Notes under the pieces: generated by a model
Told to the model about the DNA's origin: nothing
Databases searched by the model: none
Seen by the model: the letters and a program-made list of their open reading frames with translations, nothing else
Made by a program: the position numbers and the translations under genes
In this document: positions 1 through 8,597 of the stretch, in pieces
Layout of the letters: each line of letters begins with the position of its first letter
Numbering within the stretch: the first letter of the stretch is position 1
Assembly (NCBI RefSeq): GCF_000445125.1
Contig: NZ_ATHL01000082.1
Location: 1-64,000, forward strand
Source: Novosphingobium lindaniclasticum LE124
GTDB lineage: Bacteria; Pseudomonadota; Alphaproteobacteria; Sphingomonadales; Sphingomonadaceae
Length of the DNA: 64,000 nt
Direction: 5' to 3'

Positions 1-17
1 GCGGCGTCTGGCGGGGC

Positions 18-293
18 TCAATAGTTTCCCCGCGCTGCCTCCTGCAGGATCATTTTATCGAGCGTCAGATCCGACACCGCCTGCCGCAGCCGGGCGTTCT
101 CTCGCTCGAGATCCTTCATCCGCCGTGCCTGATCCATCTTCAGCCCGCCGTACTCCTTGCGCCAGCGGTAATAGCTCTGTTCGGTGACGCCGATCCGCCG
201 GCAGGCGTCGGCCACCGTCCCGCCCTGCGCCAACACGATCTCCGCCTCACGCAGCTTGCCGATGATCTCCTCGGGCTTGTGCTTCCGAGCCAT
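18..293 (-). CDS. IS3-family transposase OrfA (IS407-type)
   Basis: This 91-residue protein is a helix-turn-helix transposase subunit: residues 5-50 form the HTH and residues 55-85 a leucine-zipper-like helix with the 'RLRQAVSDLTLDKMIL' motif of IS3-group OrfA proteins. It binds the element ends and, after a -1 frameshift near its 3' end, would be fused to the OrfB DDE catalytic domain. The OrfB start (an 'LLSPARRR'-like reading in the next frame) lies at the window edge, so the element continues leftward. It sits directly against a truncated recombinase gene, so the insertion probably disrupted that gene. The exact terminal repeat was not resolved. Confidence 0.9.
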   Translation of the reverse strand: MARKHKPEEIIGKLREAEIVLAQGGTVADACRRIGVTEQSYYRWRKEYGGLKMDQARRMKDLERENARLRQAVSDLTLDKMILQEAARGNY

Positions 294-321
294 TCCATTC
301 CTCCTTCGTGGTCCAGACTAC

Positions 322-1725
322 GATAGTCGATGGGCCACTCAGAAGGGGGCAGATCAGTTGCCGATCCGCTATCGCAACGTCATCGCCGTTCTCAAAAATC
401 CTTTCTACGCAGGCGTTTACGTTTATGGAAAAAGCGAGAAGCGAACCTCCATTGTCGATGGCCGAGCCCGGCGGAGCTACGGGCACGGCAAGCCGGTGGG
501 GACCTGGGAAGTCTTCATCAGGGATCACCATGAGGGGTACATCAGCTGGGAAGAATACGAGCGCAACCAGAAGCAGCTGGCACTCAACAACTATGGCAGC
601 GCCGGCGGTGTGAAATCCGGCCGAGGGGGGCGAGCGCTACTCTCGGGCATCATGACGTGCCGACGGTGTGGACGGCGACTGACGGTCACCTACACCGGAA
701 ACCCGCAGAGCCGACCGGTGTATCGCTGCGACAAACCAAACCTTATGATGGGCTTGCCCCGATGCATGACCTTCGGCGGTCCACGGGTGGATGCAGCAGT
801 TGCGCGCGAACTGCTACGCGCGGTAGAACCGTTGGCGATCGAGGCCGCGTTCGAGGCGGAGCGGATGCACAGGGAACGACAAGAAGAGCAGCGCCAGATT
901 CTCGACCTGGAACTTCAGCAGGCGCGTTACGAGGCCCACCTTGCCGAACGCCGCTACGCTGCCTGTGATCCCGATAATCGCCTGATAGCGGCGCAGCTGG
1001 AGAAAAGCTGGGAAACCGCATTGCGGCGCATCCGTGACCTGTAGGCGCGCCAGCCCGCGGAAAACCCGGCAACCATTGAGGTCGATCAGGGTGCGTTCGC
1101 CGATCTGGCGGAAAACCTTTCGGCGGCGTGGAACGCTCCGGATGTGACGATGCGCGCTCGCCAGCAACTGCTGCGCACATTGATCGCCGACATCGTCGTC
1201 GATGTCGATGATGCTGTGCGTGACGTCGTGCTCACGATCCATTGGCGGGGCGGTCAGCACTCGGAACTGCGGGTTCGCAAGCCGAAAGCCGGCGAGCACG
1301 GATGTGCAACAGCGGAGGATGCGCTTGAGGTGATGCGCAGCATGGCGGGCCGTTGGTCCGACGAGCATATCGCCGCGACGCTCAACCGGATGGGCTTGCC
1401 TACAGGCCAAGGCAAAACCTGGACGGCGCACCGGGTCTACTCTGTTCGGCGTGTGCGAGGGATCGATGCCTACCGGTCTGCGGTGAAAGACGGCGAATGG
1501 CTCACCATGACTGAGGCGGCCAAAGCGCTTGGTACCTCAAGCCATACGGTAAGACTTCTCATCAAAACCGGCGTGCTTCCGGCGGTGCAGGTCGTACCGC
1601 GCGCGCCGCATCAAATCCGCTCCGCCGATCTGATGTTGGAAGCGGTAAAATCTGCGGTGGCCCGAAAGGGTCGCCCGTGTCGCGTTGTTGACGCGGATAT
1701 GCTCCCTATGTTTACAGATACTTGA
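322..1725 (+). pseudogene. Large serine recombinase, 5'-truncated and interrupted by an in-frame TAG
   Basis: The reading frame resumes just after the IS3 end with the recombinase-domain signature 'VIAVLKNPFYAGVYVYGK', followed by the zinc-ribbon-like cysteines 'CRRCGRR...YRCDK' and a coiled-coil arm rich in Glu, Arg and Gln. The frame stops at TAG 1042-1044 and continues open in the same frame to 1725 with a helix-turn-helix tail, so the two halves were one gene. The N-terminal resolvase catalytic domain, with the active-site serine, is absent and was presumably lost to the IS insertion. Such recombinases move integrative elements or resolve plasmids; this copy should be inactive. GAG to TAG is the simplest explanation for the stop. 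Confidence 0.85.
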
Positions 1726-1735
1726 ATATGGAGTG

Positions 1736-1963
1736 CATAATGAAACACGCTTCGGCCTTGGCAGGAAGAACTGGCTTTTCGCCGGTGCCGATTGCGGCGG
1801 CGAGCGAGCTGCCGCCATGAATACACTTCTCGAAACGGCCAAACTCAACGGCGTCAATCCGCAGGAATGGCTGGCTGACGTCCTTGACCGCATCGGCACA
1901 GGGCATCCGATCAACCGGATCGACGAGTTGCTGCCATGGAACTGGGCCACCCCGCCGGAATGA
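1736..1963 (+). pseudogene. IS66-family transposase (TnpC) C-terminal remnant
   Basis: Only about the last 70 residues of an IS66 TnpC remain, recognised by '[11 protein letters not shown]', '[16 protein letters not shown]' and the ending '[10 protein letters not shown]', which match the conserved C-terminal block of IS66 transposases. The DDE catalytic core is missing. It starts immediately after the recombinase stop codon. A different IS66 C-terminal fragment lies near 55839-56126 on the other strand. Confidence 0.8.
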
Positions 1964-2024
1964 ACGCGCATTTTGGGTGGATTTCAGCCATTGTGCTGTT
2001 CCCCATCGCGCTCATAATGGGTAG

Positions 2025-2441
2025 ATGAAACGGGGCGTTATCCAACAGATTGGCCGAGGCCTTGGGGTGACCGTAGCGGCGAGCATAGGCGGCGGGTTTC
2101 TCGGCGCTGGAATGTTGGGTGCGAACCCTATCGGCGGCATCGGCATGTGGCCCGCCACTTTGTTCGGATCATTTGCCGTTCTTGTTCCAGCCTATTTCAT
2201 CGCACGCGAAACAATAGGCCTCAGCCGTAGGCAATCCTACGCCGCAGTGATGTTGGCGGGCTTCAGCGTCGGTACAATTGCGATGCCACTCATTTTTGGG
2301 AGTGCTCCCGAATACACGAAGCCAGCCAGCGAATTCGGTTTCTGGTGGCTTGGCGGTGCTTTTGGCCTCGGCAGCGGCATATCGTGGATTGTCGCTCATC
2401 ATTTAACTAGGCCAAAAGCTCGGGTAGAGGCCGCCTGCTGA
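2025..2441 (+). CDS. Small hypothetical four-helix membrane protein
   Basis: The 138-residue product is not a family I recognise. It has four hydrophobic segments at roughly residues 11-31, 42-62, 71-91 and 106-126, glycine-rich in the first and last, with short positively charged loops (RETIGLSRR, TRPKAR), so it should be an inner-membrane protein. It lies alone between the IS66 remnant and the nitroreductase, which is on the opposite strand. There is no convincing ribosome-binding site next to the ATG. A role is not assignable. Confidence 0.6.
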   Translation: MKRGVIQQIGRGLGVTVAASIGGGFLGAGMLGANPIGGIGMWPATLFGSFAVLVPAYFIARETIGLSRRQSYAAVMLAGFSVGTIAMPLIFGSAPEYTKPASEFGFWWLGGAFGLGSGISWIVAHHLTRPKARVEAAC

Positions 2442-2568
2442 CGGGCGTTTTCTCCCGACAACGGTCCCGGGCGGACGCTTACGATCTACGCAAGGAGAAC
2501 CATAATGTTCTGGTAATTGACACGCGCTGATCCACGCCACGCGCACCGCCGAAGGCGCAGCCGTGAAA

Positions 2569-3159
2569 TTAAACGATAGAGTTAAACTTCCTGAATGGAG
2601 GGCGAGGTGGTCGAATCGATAAGCTCGACTTATCACCGTAGCCAATGGAGCAAATAAAATTGGCCTTGATCGACGGTGCCGATGAAAAGAATGCGCGCTC
2701 GACCTCCGGCGCGGAGAAGCCCGACATGGGGCCGACATCCAGCCCAACGGCTCGGGCTGCAATCATCAGATAGGCACCTTGCAGGCTAGAATTGCGAAAC
2801 GCCGATATCTCTCTTGACTTTGGGTCCGCAAACCAGCTGCGCGCGTCGGCGGCTGGAAACAGTTCAGGCAAATGCTCGTGGAACTCAAGATCCATCCCAA
2901 TTACCGCTGTCACGGGTGCGCTTGCGATTCTATCGGCGTTCTCGCGGCTACATGCTTTGGAGAGCAGCGCTTTCGCTTTGTCGCTTGCGCACCACACGAT
3001 CCGGGCTGGCATCTGATTGGCCGATGTCGGCCCCATTTTCATAATGTCCCATATCTCCTCCAGCAACTTCGGCGGAATCGGAATGTCTAGAAATCTTTCA
3101 AAACTCCGAGCATTGCGGAAAATTTCGTCAACGGCGTCGGCATGAATTGCAACAGTCAT
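2569..3159 (-). CDS. Nitroreductase-family oxidoreductase, RutE/HadB-like
   Basis: This 196-residue FMN-dependent NAD(P)H oxidoreductase resembles the RutE (malonic semialdehyde reductase) subgroup. It has the N-terminal 'MGPTSANQMPAR' segment, 'LPELFPAADARSWF' in the middle, and 'FRNSSLQGAYLMIAARAVGLDVGPMSGF' near residues 120-150, which is almost diagnostic for that subgroup. RutE reduces 3-oxopropanoate in pyrimidine degradation; relatives reduce enals or nitro groups. No other rut genes are near, so here it may instead reduce an aldehyde or enal made by the neighbouring catabolic genes (inference). It lies downstream of the GntR gene on the same strand, with a 119-bp gap. Confidence 0.8.
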   Translation of the reverse strand: MTVAIHADAVDEIFRNARSFERFLDIPIPPKLLEEIWDIMKMGPTSANQMPARIVWCASDKAKALLSKACSRENADRIASAPVTAVIGMDLEFHEHLPELFPAADARSWFADPKSREISAFRNSSLQGAYLMIAARAVGLDVGPMSGFSAPEVERAFFSSAPSIKANFICSIGYGDKSSLSIRPPRPPFRKFNSIV

Positions 3160-3278
3160 TCATCAGCCCGATCAATGGTGGGTGAGGGGCCGAACTTACC
3201 GTTGGGAACGGCTATTCGATAGCTGCACCTGCGTGATTTCGCATTTGCGAAGACTAGGCGAGCAGCCGCAACGCGGTT

Positions 3279-4007
3279 CTAGGGCATCATTCCGGTTTCG
3301 CGCCGGGCTGTCTGCTGTTGGCGGATCATGTGTTCGCCAAAATGCGTCATGGATGTGATCAAGGCAACACCCAGTGCGGAATCGTGTTCACGACAGGCGA
3401 TTGCCAGGCGTTCGTTGTCGAGCAATATTCGGTCGAATTCCCGGGATACATCGCCGCCGAGGCGAGTAACGCTCATGCGCATTTTCCACGAACGTAACAG
3501 GCGCTGAAGACTGCTGTTGCCGCACCGATCTACCCAGAAGTTATGAAGCGCGGTCCGAGTCGCCAGAAAGCTGGGAACGTCGCGGCGCGCCGCTTCTGTG
3601 CGCAATTTCGCCAAAATTGCATCCATTTCGTCTAGGTCCTCGCCAGATGCATTTTCGATGAATTTGCGGATCATGAACCCATTCAGAACGGCTCGAATGT
3701 CGTATAATTCGGCAATTTCCGCTAGACTGATGTGGGCCACACGCGGCCGTCGGCGGGGGAGGATTTCTACTAGGCCCTCCTTCTCCAGCAGCATCAGTGC
3801 TTCCCGGATCGGAGTTCGGCTTGTGTTGAAGCGGCTCGCCAGTTCCACGGAATTTAAATCGGCACCGGGGAGCAGGCGTCCTTCGGTGATGTCGCGGGCG
3901 ACTTCGGCGGCGATCTGGCCGACCAGAAGATCTTGTCGCTCATACAGCTCCAGCGGGACATGCGTATCAGCGACGAAGTTCGGCTGAATTTGAGGCTCGT
4001 GTTCCAT
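3279..4007 (-). CDS. GntR-family transcriptional regulator, FCD type
   Basis: This 242-residue protein has a winged helix-turn-helix at about residues 25-95 (with 'ELASRFNTSRTPIREALMLL') followed by an all-helical FCD ligand-binding domain (about 100-230). FCD regulators usually repress catabolic operons by binding short palindromes of the GT-N2/3-AC kind and release DNA when an acidic metabolite binds. It is divergent from the PhyH gene, and a TGTCGACA palindrome lies between them. The same palindrome recurs upstream of most operons in the window, so this is the best candidate for the cluster-wide regulator (inference). The ATG has no obvious Shine-Dalgarno sequence. The IclR protein at 16485 is the alternative. 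Confidence 0.9.
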   Translation of the reverse strand: MEHEPQIQPNFVADTHVPLELYERQDLLVGQIAAEVARDITEGRLLPGADLNSVELASRFNTSRTPIREALMLLEKEGLVEILPRRRPRVAHISLAEIAELYDIRAVLNGFMIRKFIENASGEDLDEMDAILAKLRTEAARRDVPSFLATRTALHNFWVDRCGNSSLQRLLRSWKMRMSVTRLGGDVSREFDRILLDNERLAIACREHDSALGVALITSMTHFGEHMIRQQQTARRETGMMP

Positions 4008-4099
4008 TTGAACTGCATAGACAATCGGCCCGTCCCGGCAAAGTGCTCGTTACCTGTGCGGGGTTCCGGATATCGGCTGCTCGATGAAGTGAGTCGATA

Positions 4100-4107
4100 T
4101 GTCGACA
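4100..4107. promoter_or_regulatory. TGTCGACA operator-like palindrome, gntR/PhyH intergenic region
   Basis: The 8-bp palindrome TGTCGACA lies in the divergent intergenic region, 41 bp upstream of the PhyH start and 93 bp upstream of gntR. It is positioned to regulate both genes and is one of nine intergenic copies in the window. Confidence 0.65.
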
Positions 4108-4147
4108 CTTCTGCGTCGCCAGTTCATGACGAGGTGAAAGGAACCGA

Positions 4148-5107
4148 ATGACCATGCTGCTCGACATACCTCACATGGACCCTTTGGAAGATGCCACGGC
4201 ACTCATCGGGAACCGCGCCGCGTTGCAGGATGTCCTCCGCGAACGGGGATACTGGTTTTTTCGTCAGGTGCTTGATCAGGGTGCGGTGGCGCGAATGCGG
4301 GAGCGTTATCTCGCGGTCCTGCGGGACATGGAGCTGATCGCGCCGGATGCTGGGGAGCCCATCTGGAATGGGCGCTCTCTGGAAGGCTTCCCCGAAAAGA
4401 TCGAGGCGCTGCACGACCAGCGGGCGTGGCGCAGTTTCGTAGCTGAGCCTGAAATCCAGTCGTTCTTCACGCGCCTGCTCGGTGCGGCCCCGTTCTGGAT
4501 ACCCAGCGTTGAATACCGTATCACTCCTCCCAAGACCGGTGCGGCCCGCGATTTCCTGACCGGCCGTCATCAGGACGGTTTCGCGAATGGTGGCATTCCG
4601 ATGCTGACCTGCTGGGTGCCGTTGACGGATATCGACGGAACGGTTGGGGGGCTGGCTCTGGCCGAAGGTCTGCAGACCGGCGGCATCCTACACGACCAAC
4701 TTGATGTACCGCGCCATCGCATCCCCGACGGGACGATCCCGGACGACGTATGGCACCGCAGCGACTACCGCCCCGGAGATCTCGTCATGTTCTGTCCGGA
4801 AATCCCCCATAGCGGAATGGTCAACCATTCTGACCGGTTCCGTCTTTCCGTCGACGTGCGGGTAATGCCGATCGATGGCGAATTGCCGCTTGTCGGAACC
4901 GTCCTGGATATTGGCGAGGGCTATGTGCGTATCGCCAACCACGATGGACGCGACGTGCGCCTCATTCTCGATGAAGGCACGTACTGTCGGGGGTTGACGG
5001 GTGCGCGCATTCCCTTGCCGGACATGGTGTCCCGCGTGCAGGTCGGGGACGCGGTGATCGCGGCGTTCGAAGGGGATCGAGCTGTCCTGCTTCGACCGCA
5101 GCGTTGA
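4148..5107 (+). CDS. Phytanoyl-CoA dioxygenase (PhyH)-family protein
   Basis: This 319-residue Fe(II)/2-oxoglutarate-dependent oxygenase homologue carries the facial triad: H141-Q-D143 ('GRHQDGF') and H221 ('IPHSGM'), with R232 ('RFRLSVDVR') placed to bind 2-oxoglutarate. Family members hydroxylate fatty acyl-CoAs, free carboxylic acids or secondary metabolites. The roughly 75 residues after the jelly-roll core form an extra C-terminal segment with small beta-strands. The ATG is preceded by GAAAGG at good spacing. It is a single-gene unit divergent from gntR, with an operator-like palindrome at 4100. The substrate is unknown; a hydroxylation on the pathway compound is likely. Confidence 0.85.
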   Translation: MTMLLDIPHMDPLEDATALIGNRAALQDVLRERGYWFFRQVLDQGAVARMRERYLAVLRDMELIAPDAGEPIWNGRSLEGFPEKIEALHDQRAWRSFVAEPEIQSFFTRLLGAAPFWIPSVEYRITPPKTGAARDFLTGRHQDGFANGGIPMLTCWVPLTDIDGTVGGLALAEGLQTGGILHDQLDVPRHRIPDGTIPDDVWHRSDYRPGDLVMFCPEIPHSGMVNHSDRFRLSVDVRVMPIDGELPLVGTVLDIGEGYVRIANHDGRDVRLILDEGTYCRGLTGARIPLPDMVSRVQVGDAVIAAFEGDRAVLLRPQR

Positions 5108-5113
5108 CCAACG

Positions 5114-5121
5114 TGTCGACA
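5114..5121. promoter_or_regulatory. TGTCGACA palindrome downstream of the PhyH gene
   Basis: The core TGTCGACA is extended to a 10-bp palindrome GTGTCGACAC. It sits 6 bp after the PhyH stop, between two convergent genes, so it does not precede a gene in the usual way. It may be a chance copy, a relic of a rearranged promoter or a secondary binding site. Confidence 0.35.
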
Positions 5122-5178
5122 CATCAGGCGTAAGAGCATAAGCGGTACAATCGAGGCCCTTCGATAGTTTTCGTCCAA

Positions 5179-5216
5179 GCATGCGCAGAGGTTTCGATCG
5201 AAATCTCTGCGCATGC
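5179..5216. terminator. 38-bp near-perfect palindrome between convergent genes (bidirectional terminator?)
   Basis: The outer arms GCATGCGCAGAG / CTCTGCGCATGC enclose TTTCGATCGAAA. All positions pair except 5191/5204, which would form a G-U wobble in RNA. It lies between the 3' ends of the PhyH gene and the hydroxy-acid oxidase gene, so it would fold into a long hairpin in both transcripts. There is no adjacent T-run. Confidence 0.6.
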
Positions 5217-5224
5217 CTGTTTGG

Positions 5225-6253
5225 TCAGGTGGGGGTCGAACGGCATTTGTCGCCAGCGGACAGAAGCGAAGCGCCCGCGACGGACGTGGTGCTGGCAACA
5301 CCGCACAGCGTCATGGCCCGTGCCAGCTCCGAGCCCAGGGAACAGAGCAAGTCATGGACACCATCGGCGCCGGAAACTGCCAGGGCATGGCTGGTCGGCC
5401 GACCTACGAGCACTCCGGCGGCTCCCATCGCGAGAGCCTTTAGTACTGAGGTGCCATTGCGGATGCCGCCGTCCACCAGAACGGTGTGCGGTCCGCAGCC
5501 TTCGATCACCGGCCTCAGGGCCGTGGCTGTATCGATCGCCCCGGAAAGCTGGTTGCCGCCATGGTTGGACACGATGATCGCATCCGCGCCATTGGCAAGG
5601 CACAGCCTGGCGTCATCTGCGCGTAATACCCCTTTGACGATGACCGGCATCGCCGCATGGGCGGCCAGCCAGGCCAGGTCATCAAGACCGGCACCGGTGA
5701 ACATTGGCTCGCCCATGCCAGTTGCGATCGTTTCCCATTCCGCAGGCGGTGGGGGTGGCGGCGCCGGGCGACCGTCGGGCAGCAGGTCTGCGGTCAGCAC
5801 CAAGGCCCGGCACCCGGCGGCGCGCAACATTGCCATGCGATCTGCCATCAACGCGCGGTCATGCGTCACGTAAAGCTGCTGCCACCATCGCGCCGTCGGA
5901 ACGCGCCGGGCCAGTTCAGGAGTGCTGTCGATCACGGAACTGGGAAGCACCGCGATCGTCCCCGCTTTCGCCGCGCCCTGAAGCACAGCCAGTTCGCCGT
6001 CAGGGTGGTAACGGGTCGCTCGCCCGTTCGGCGTGGTCAGGACCGGCAAGGCCACATCGACGCCCAATATCGTCGCATCGGTCCTGACGCTTTGCACACC
6101 GCGCAATATCGCAGGGTATAGCGCCAGCTTGTCCCATGCCTGCGAGGCCGCTTCCGTTCCGCCATCGGCAACGTGCTGGAGATACTCCCAGACCTGAGGT
6201 GGAAGAATGCGGCGGGCGTTCTCCTGCCATTGTGCCGTCGTCTGCGCGGACAT
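5225..6253 (-). CDS. FMN-dependent alpha-hydroxy-acid oxidase/dehydrogenase family protein
   Basis: This is a 342-residue TIM-barrel flavoprotein of the lactate dehydrogenase/glycolate oxidase family. It has Y24 near the N-terminus, 'ALPVLTTPNG' for FMN binding, K207 ('VIVKGV') and the catalytic base H231 in 'VSNHGGNQLSG', then 'VDGGIRNGTSVLKALAMGA' for the phosphate. The family signature is normally NHGGRQLD; here the carboxylate-binding Arg is Asn and the Asp is missing, so the substrate may not be a simple 2-hydroxy acid. A run of eight prolines lies in loop 4. The start at 6253 shares one base with the stop of the upstream hydratase (TGATG), so the two are translationally coupled. Confidence 0.85.
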   Translation of the reverse strand: MSAQTTAQWQENARRILPPQVWEYLQHVADGGTEAASQAWDKLALYPAILRGVQSVRTDATILGVDVALPVLTTPNGRATRYHPDGELAVLQGAAKAGTIAVLPSSVIDSTPELARRVPTARWWQQLYVTHDRALMADRMAMLRAAGCRALVLTADLLPDGRPAPPPPPPAEWETIATGMGEPMFTGAGLDDLAWLAAHAAMPVIVKGVLRADDARLCLANGADAIIVSNHGGNQLSGAIDTATALRPVIEGCGPHTVLVDGGIRNGTSVLKALAMGAAGVLVGRPTSHALAVSGADGVHDLLCSLGSELARAMTLCGVASTTSVAGASLLSAGDKCRSTPT

Positions 6254-7023
6254 CAGCGGCCCCCGAACATGGGAGGACGTTTTTCGCGGAAGGCATCGAC
6301 GCCTTCGCGGTGGTCCTCGGTCTGGGACATGACTGGCTGCATCGCGAATTCCGCTTCGAGAAACTGGTCGAACGAGCTGGCCGATGCGATCCCGAACTGG
6401 CGCTTGGCCATGCCCAAGGCAAGGGTGGGGCTTGCCGCAAAGGACGCGGCAAGGGCCTGGGTCCGTTCTGCCAGTTGATCGGGCGAAACCCGTTCGAGCA
6501 CGAGCCCCAGCGCAAGAGCTTCGTCGGCATGGACCATGCGGCCCGAATACACGATCTCCTTGGCCCGCATCATGCCGATCTGCCGCGAAAGCAGCCACGC
6601 TGCCCCGGCATCGGGGGTGAGGCCGATGTTGCGGAAGATCTGTGCGAACCTTGCGCGATCGGTACAAACGACCATGTCGCAAGCGAGGGCGTAGCTCCAT
6701 CCCGCGCCGACACATACGCCGTCCACCGCCGCGATCACCGGCTTGTTCAGGCCGGCGATCGCCCGCGCGACGCGGTGCAACTTTCGCATCCGCATCATCG
6801 AGGTGGCGGGACTTCGCTCTCCCATTTCGGTGACGTCGACACCGGCACAGAAATGTTCGCCCGCGCCGGTCAGGACCACGGCTCGAACGGCATCGATCTC
6901 GGCCAGATTCTCGAACGTGGTCCATAGCTGCTCCCGCATGGCGAGCGAGATGGCGTTGCGCTTGTTGGGTTGGTTCAGCGTTACGGTGGCAACGCCTTCC
7001 GCAATGGTGGTTTCGACTGTCAT
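6253..7023 (-). CDS. Enoyl-CoA hydratase/isomerase family protein (PaaG-like)
   Basis: This 256-residue crotonase-fold protein has the oxyanion-hole segments 'FCAGVDV' (58-64) and 'GVCVGAGW' (102-109). At the second catalytic position it has D138 in 'IGLTPDAGAAWLL' rather than the two glutamates of true hydratases. This PaaG-type arrangement is typical of isomerases such as ring 1,2-epoxyphenylacetyl-CoA isomerase, though it does not define the substrate. It is the first gene of a two-gene operon with the hydroxy-acid oxidase, divergent from the MmgE/PrpD operon. A GGAGGACAT-like ribosome-binding site precedes the ATG. Confidence 0.85.
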   Translation of the reverse strand: MTVETTIAEGVATVTLNQPNKRNAISLAMREQLWTTFENLAEIDAVRAVVLTGAGEHFCAGVDVTEMGERSPATSMMRMRKLHRVARAIAGLNKPVIAAVDGVCVGAGWSYALACDMVVCTDRARFAQIFRNIGLTPDAGAAWLLSRQIGMMRAKEIVYSGRMVHADEALALGLVLERVSPDQLAERTQALAASFAASPTLALGMAKRQFGIASASSFDQFLEAEFAMQPVMSQTEDHREGVDAFREKRPPMFGGR

Positions 7024-7225
7024 GGATATGTCCTCCGCATGGAGACAAACGACCTGCTGGCGCTCAGGTCAAAACCCGGCGGCGCATTTTCGCTTATGCG
7101 ATGAAAGGGTGCGCCACTGCCCATAAGGTTCGCCCATCCGAACACTCACCTGCTTCAGGACCCTCGCGATTGACGCCCTTCACGCGCTGCTGCTCTTTGC
7201 CCGGGAGACCAACCGGAGTTTCGTG

Positions 7226-8587
7226 ATGACGATCGCCGATCGCCTTGCTAGTTTTACCTGCGACACCAATTATGCCGACATCGACCCGGCCGTGATCGAG
7301 CGTGCCAAGGACTTGTGCATCAGCTCGCTCGGCTCCGCAGTGCTTGGCGCAACCATGGATGTGCCACGCACCGTGGCGCAGTATGTGCGTGAGCAGGGCA
7401 GCTGCGATGAAGCCAGCGTGATCGGTTTCGCCTTCGGCGCCACGGCCGAACAGGCGGCGATGATCAATTGCGATTCCTCGCACTGCACCGAACTGGAGGA
7501 CGTGGCTTGGCCGGAAGCGCAGTATACCTGCTGCATCATACCGGCAGTCTTCACTCTCGCGCAGGCTCTTGGATCGTCGGGTCGGGACGTGATCGAGGCG
7601 GTCGTGATCGGGTTCGAGGTCGCAGCCCGGCCGGGGATGGTGTGCTCCAACGGCGGCGCTGCCGCACGCGGCTGGCTGTCGTGCGCAAATGTTGGCGTAC
7701 TCGGCGTGGCTGCTGCGTCCGCCCGTCTCATGAAACTCGACTTCGCCCAAACGCGCGATGCGATCACGCTTGCAGCATCGCTGGGCGGTGGGCTGGTGCG
7801 GCAGACCGGATCGGGGGCGCACGTCGTCGAGGCCGGCTTTGTCGGGCGCGACGGTATTGCCGCGGCCCGTCTTGCAGCACGGGGAATTGGCGGTCATCCG
7901 CGCATTTTCGATGGTGAGGCCGGCTATTTCGATGCCCTGGCAGGGCAGCCCGACCTTGCGATGGAACTGGGGGCCGGCCGCGATTTTCGCATTATGGCAG
8001 TCGGGCAGAAGAAGTATCCGTGCTGCTATATGCTGCAACGCACCATCGATGCGTTGAAGGCTGCCATGGCCGATCACGGCTTCTCCGGCGAGGATGTCGA
8101 GGATGTCATGGTCGAGGTCAATGCGGCTTTCCCGGCGATCATGAAGTACGATGTGCCCACCGATGTCGAGGAGGCGCGCTTCAGCCTGCAGCATGTCGTT
8201 GCCGCGACGCTGGCTGGAGAGGCCATGGATGTTCGCAGTTTTGCCGCGGACAAGGTTGCCGATCCGCGCATTGCGGCCGATCGTGGCAAAGTGCGCATGG
8301 TGGTGCATCCCGAGTGGGGCTACGACCAGCTGGGCGCGCAGGATATCATTACCGTCACCTTGCGGGACGGCCGCCAGATCGGCACGACGGCAGTGAGGGC
8401 ACACGGCGATGCTGACGATCCGCTGAGCCGTGCAGAGACCCTCGACAAGTTCATGCGTTGCACCAAGGGCCTTCTGCCACCTGGCATCCAGGCAGAGACG
8501 GCAGCCATGCTGGAGGCTCTGGAAACCCTGACGGATGTAGCGCCGCTGATGACAGCATTGTCGGCCGCGCCCGCATTTGCCGAATGA
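7226..8587 (+). CDS. MmgE/PrpD-family protein
   Basis: This 453-residue protein belongs to the MmgE/PrpD family, whose characterised members include 2-methylcitrate dehydratase and cis-aconitate decarboxylase. Recognisable features are the N-terminal 'IDPAVIERAKDLCISSLGSAVLG', the active-site region 'INCDSSHCTELEDV', 'GGGLVRQTGSGAHVVEAGF' and 'KKYPCCYMLQRTIDAL'. No prp or citrate-synthase partner is present, so a dehydration or decarboxylation in the cluster's own pathway is likelier. GTG at 7223 and ATG at 7226 are adjacent; the CGGAG at 7214 fits the ATG better. The gene opens an operon with two acyl-CoA dehydrogenases. Confidence 0.85.
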   Translation: MTIADRLASFTCDTNYADIDPAVIERAKDLCISSLGSAVLGATMDVPRTVAQYVREQGSCDEASVIGFAFGATAEQAAMINCDSSHCTELEDVAWPEAQYTCCIIPAVFTLAQALGSSGRDVIEAVVIGFEVAARPGMVCSNGGAAARGWLSCANVGVLGVAAASARLMKLDFAQTRDAITLAASLGGGLVRQTGSGAHVVEAGFVGRDGIAAARLAARGIGGHPRIFDGEAGYFDALAGQPDLAMELGAGRDFRIMAVGQKKYPCCYMLQRTIDALKAAMADHGFSGEDVEDVMVEVNAAFPAIMKYDVPTDVEEARFSLQHVVAATLAGEAMDVRSFAADKVADPRIAADRGKVRMVVHPEWGYDQLGAQDIITVTLRDGRQIGTTAVRAHGDADDPLSRAETLDKFMRCTKGLLPPGIQAETAAMLEALETLTDVAPLMTALSAAPAFAE

Positions 8588-8597
8588 GGGCTCTGGC

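Noticed and set aside
5225..7048. A 607-residue single protein spanning the hydratase and hydroxy-acid oxidase region
   Set aside because: The extra N-terminal part is a shadow of the enoyl-CoA hydratase gene in another frame; the real oxidase starts at 6253 in a TGATG overlap.
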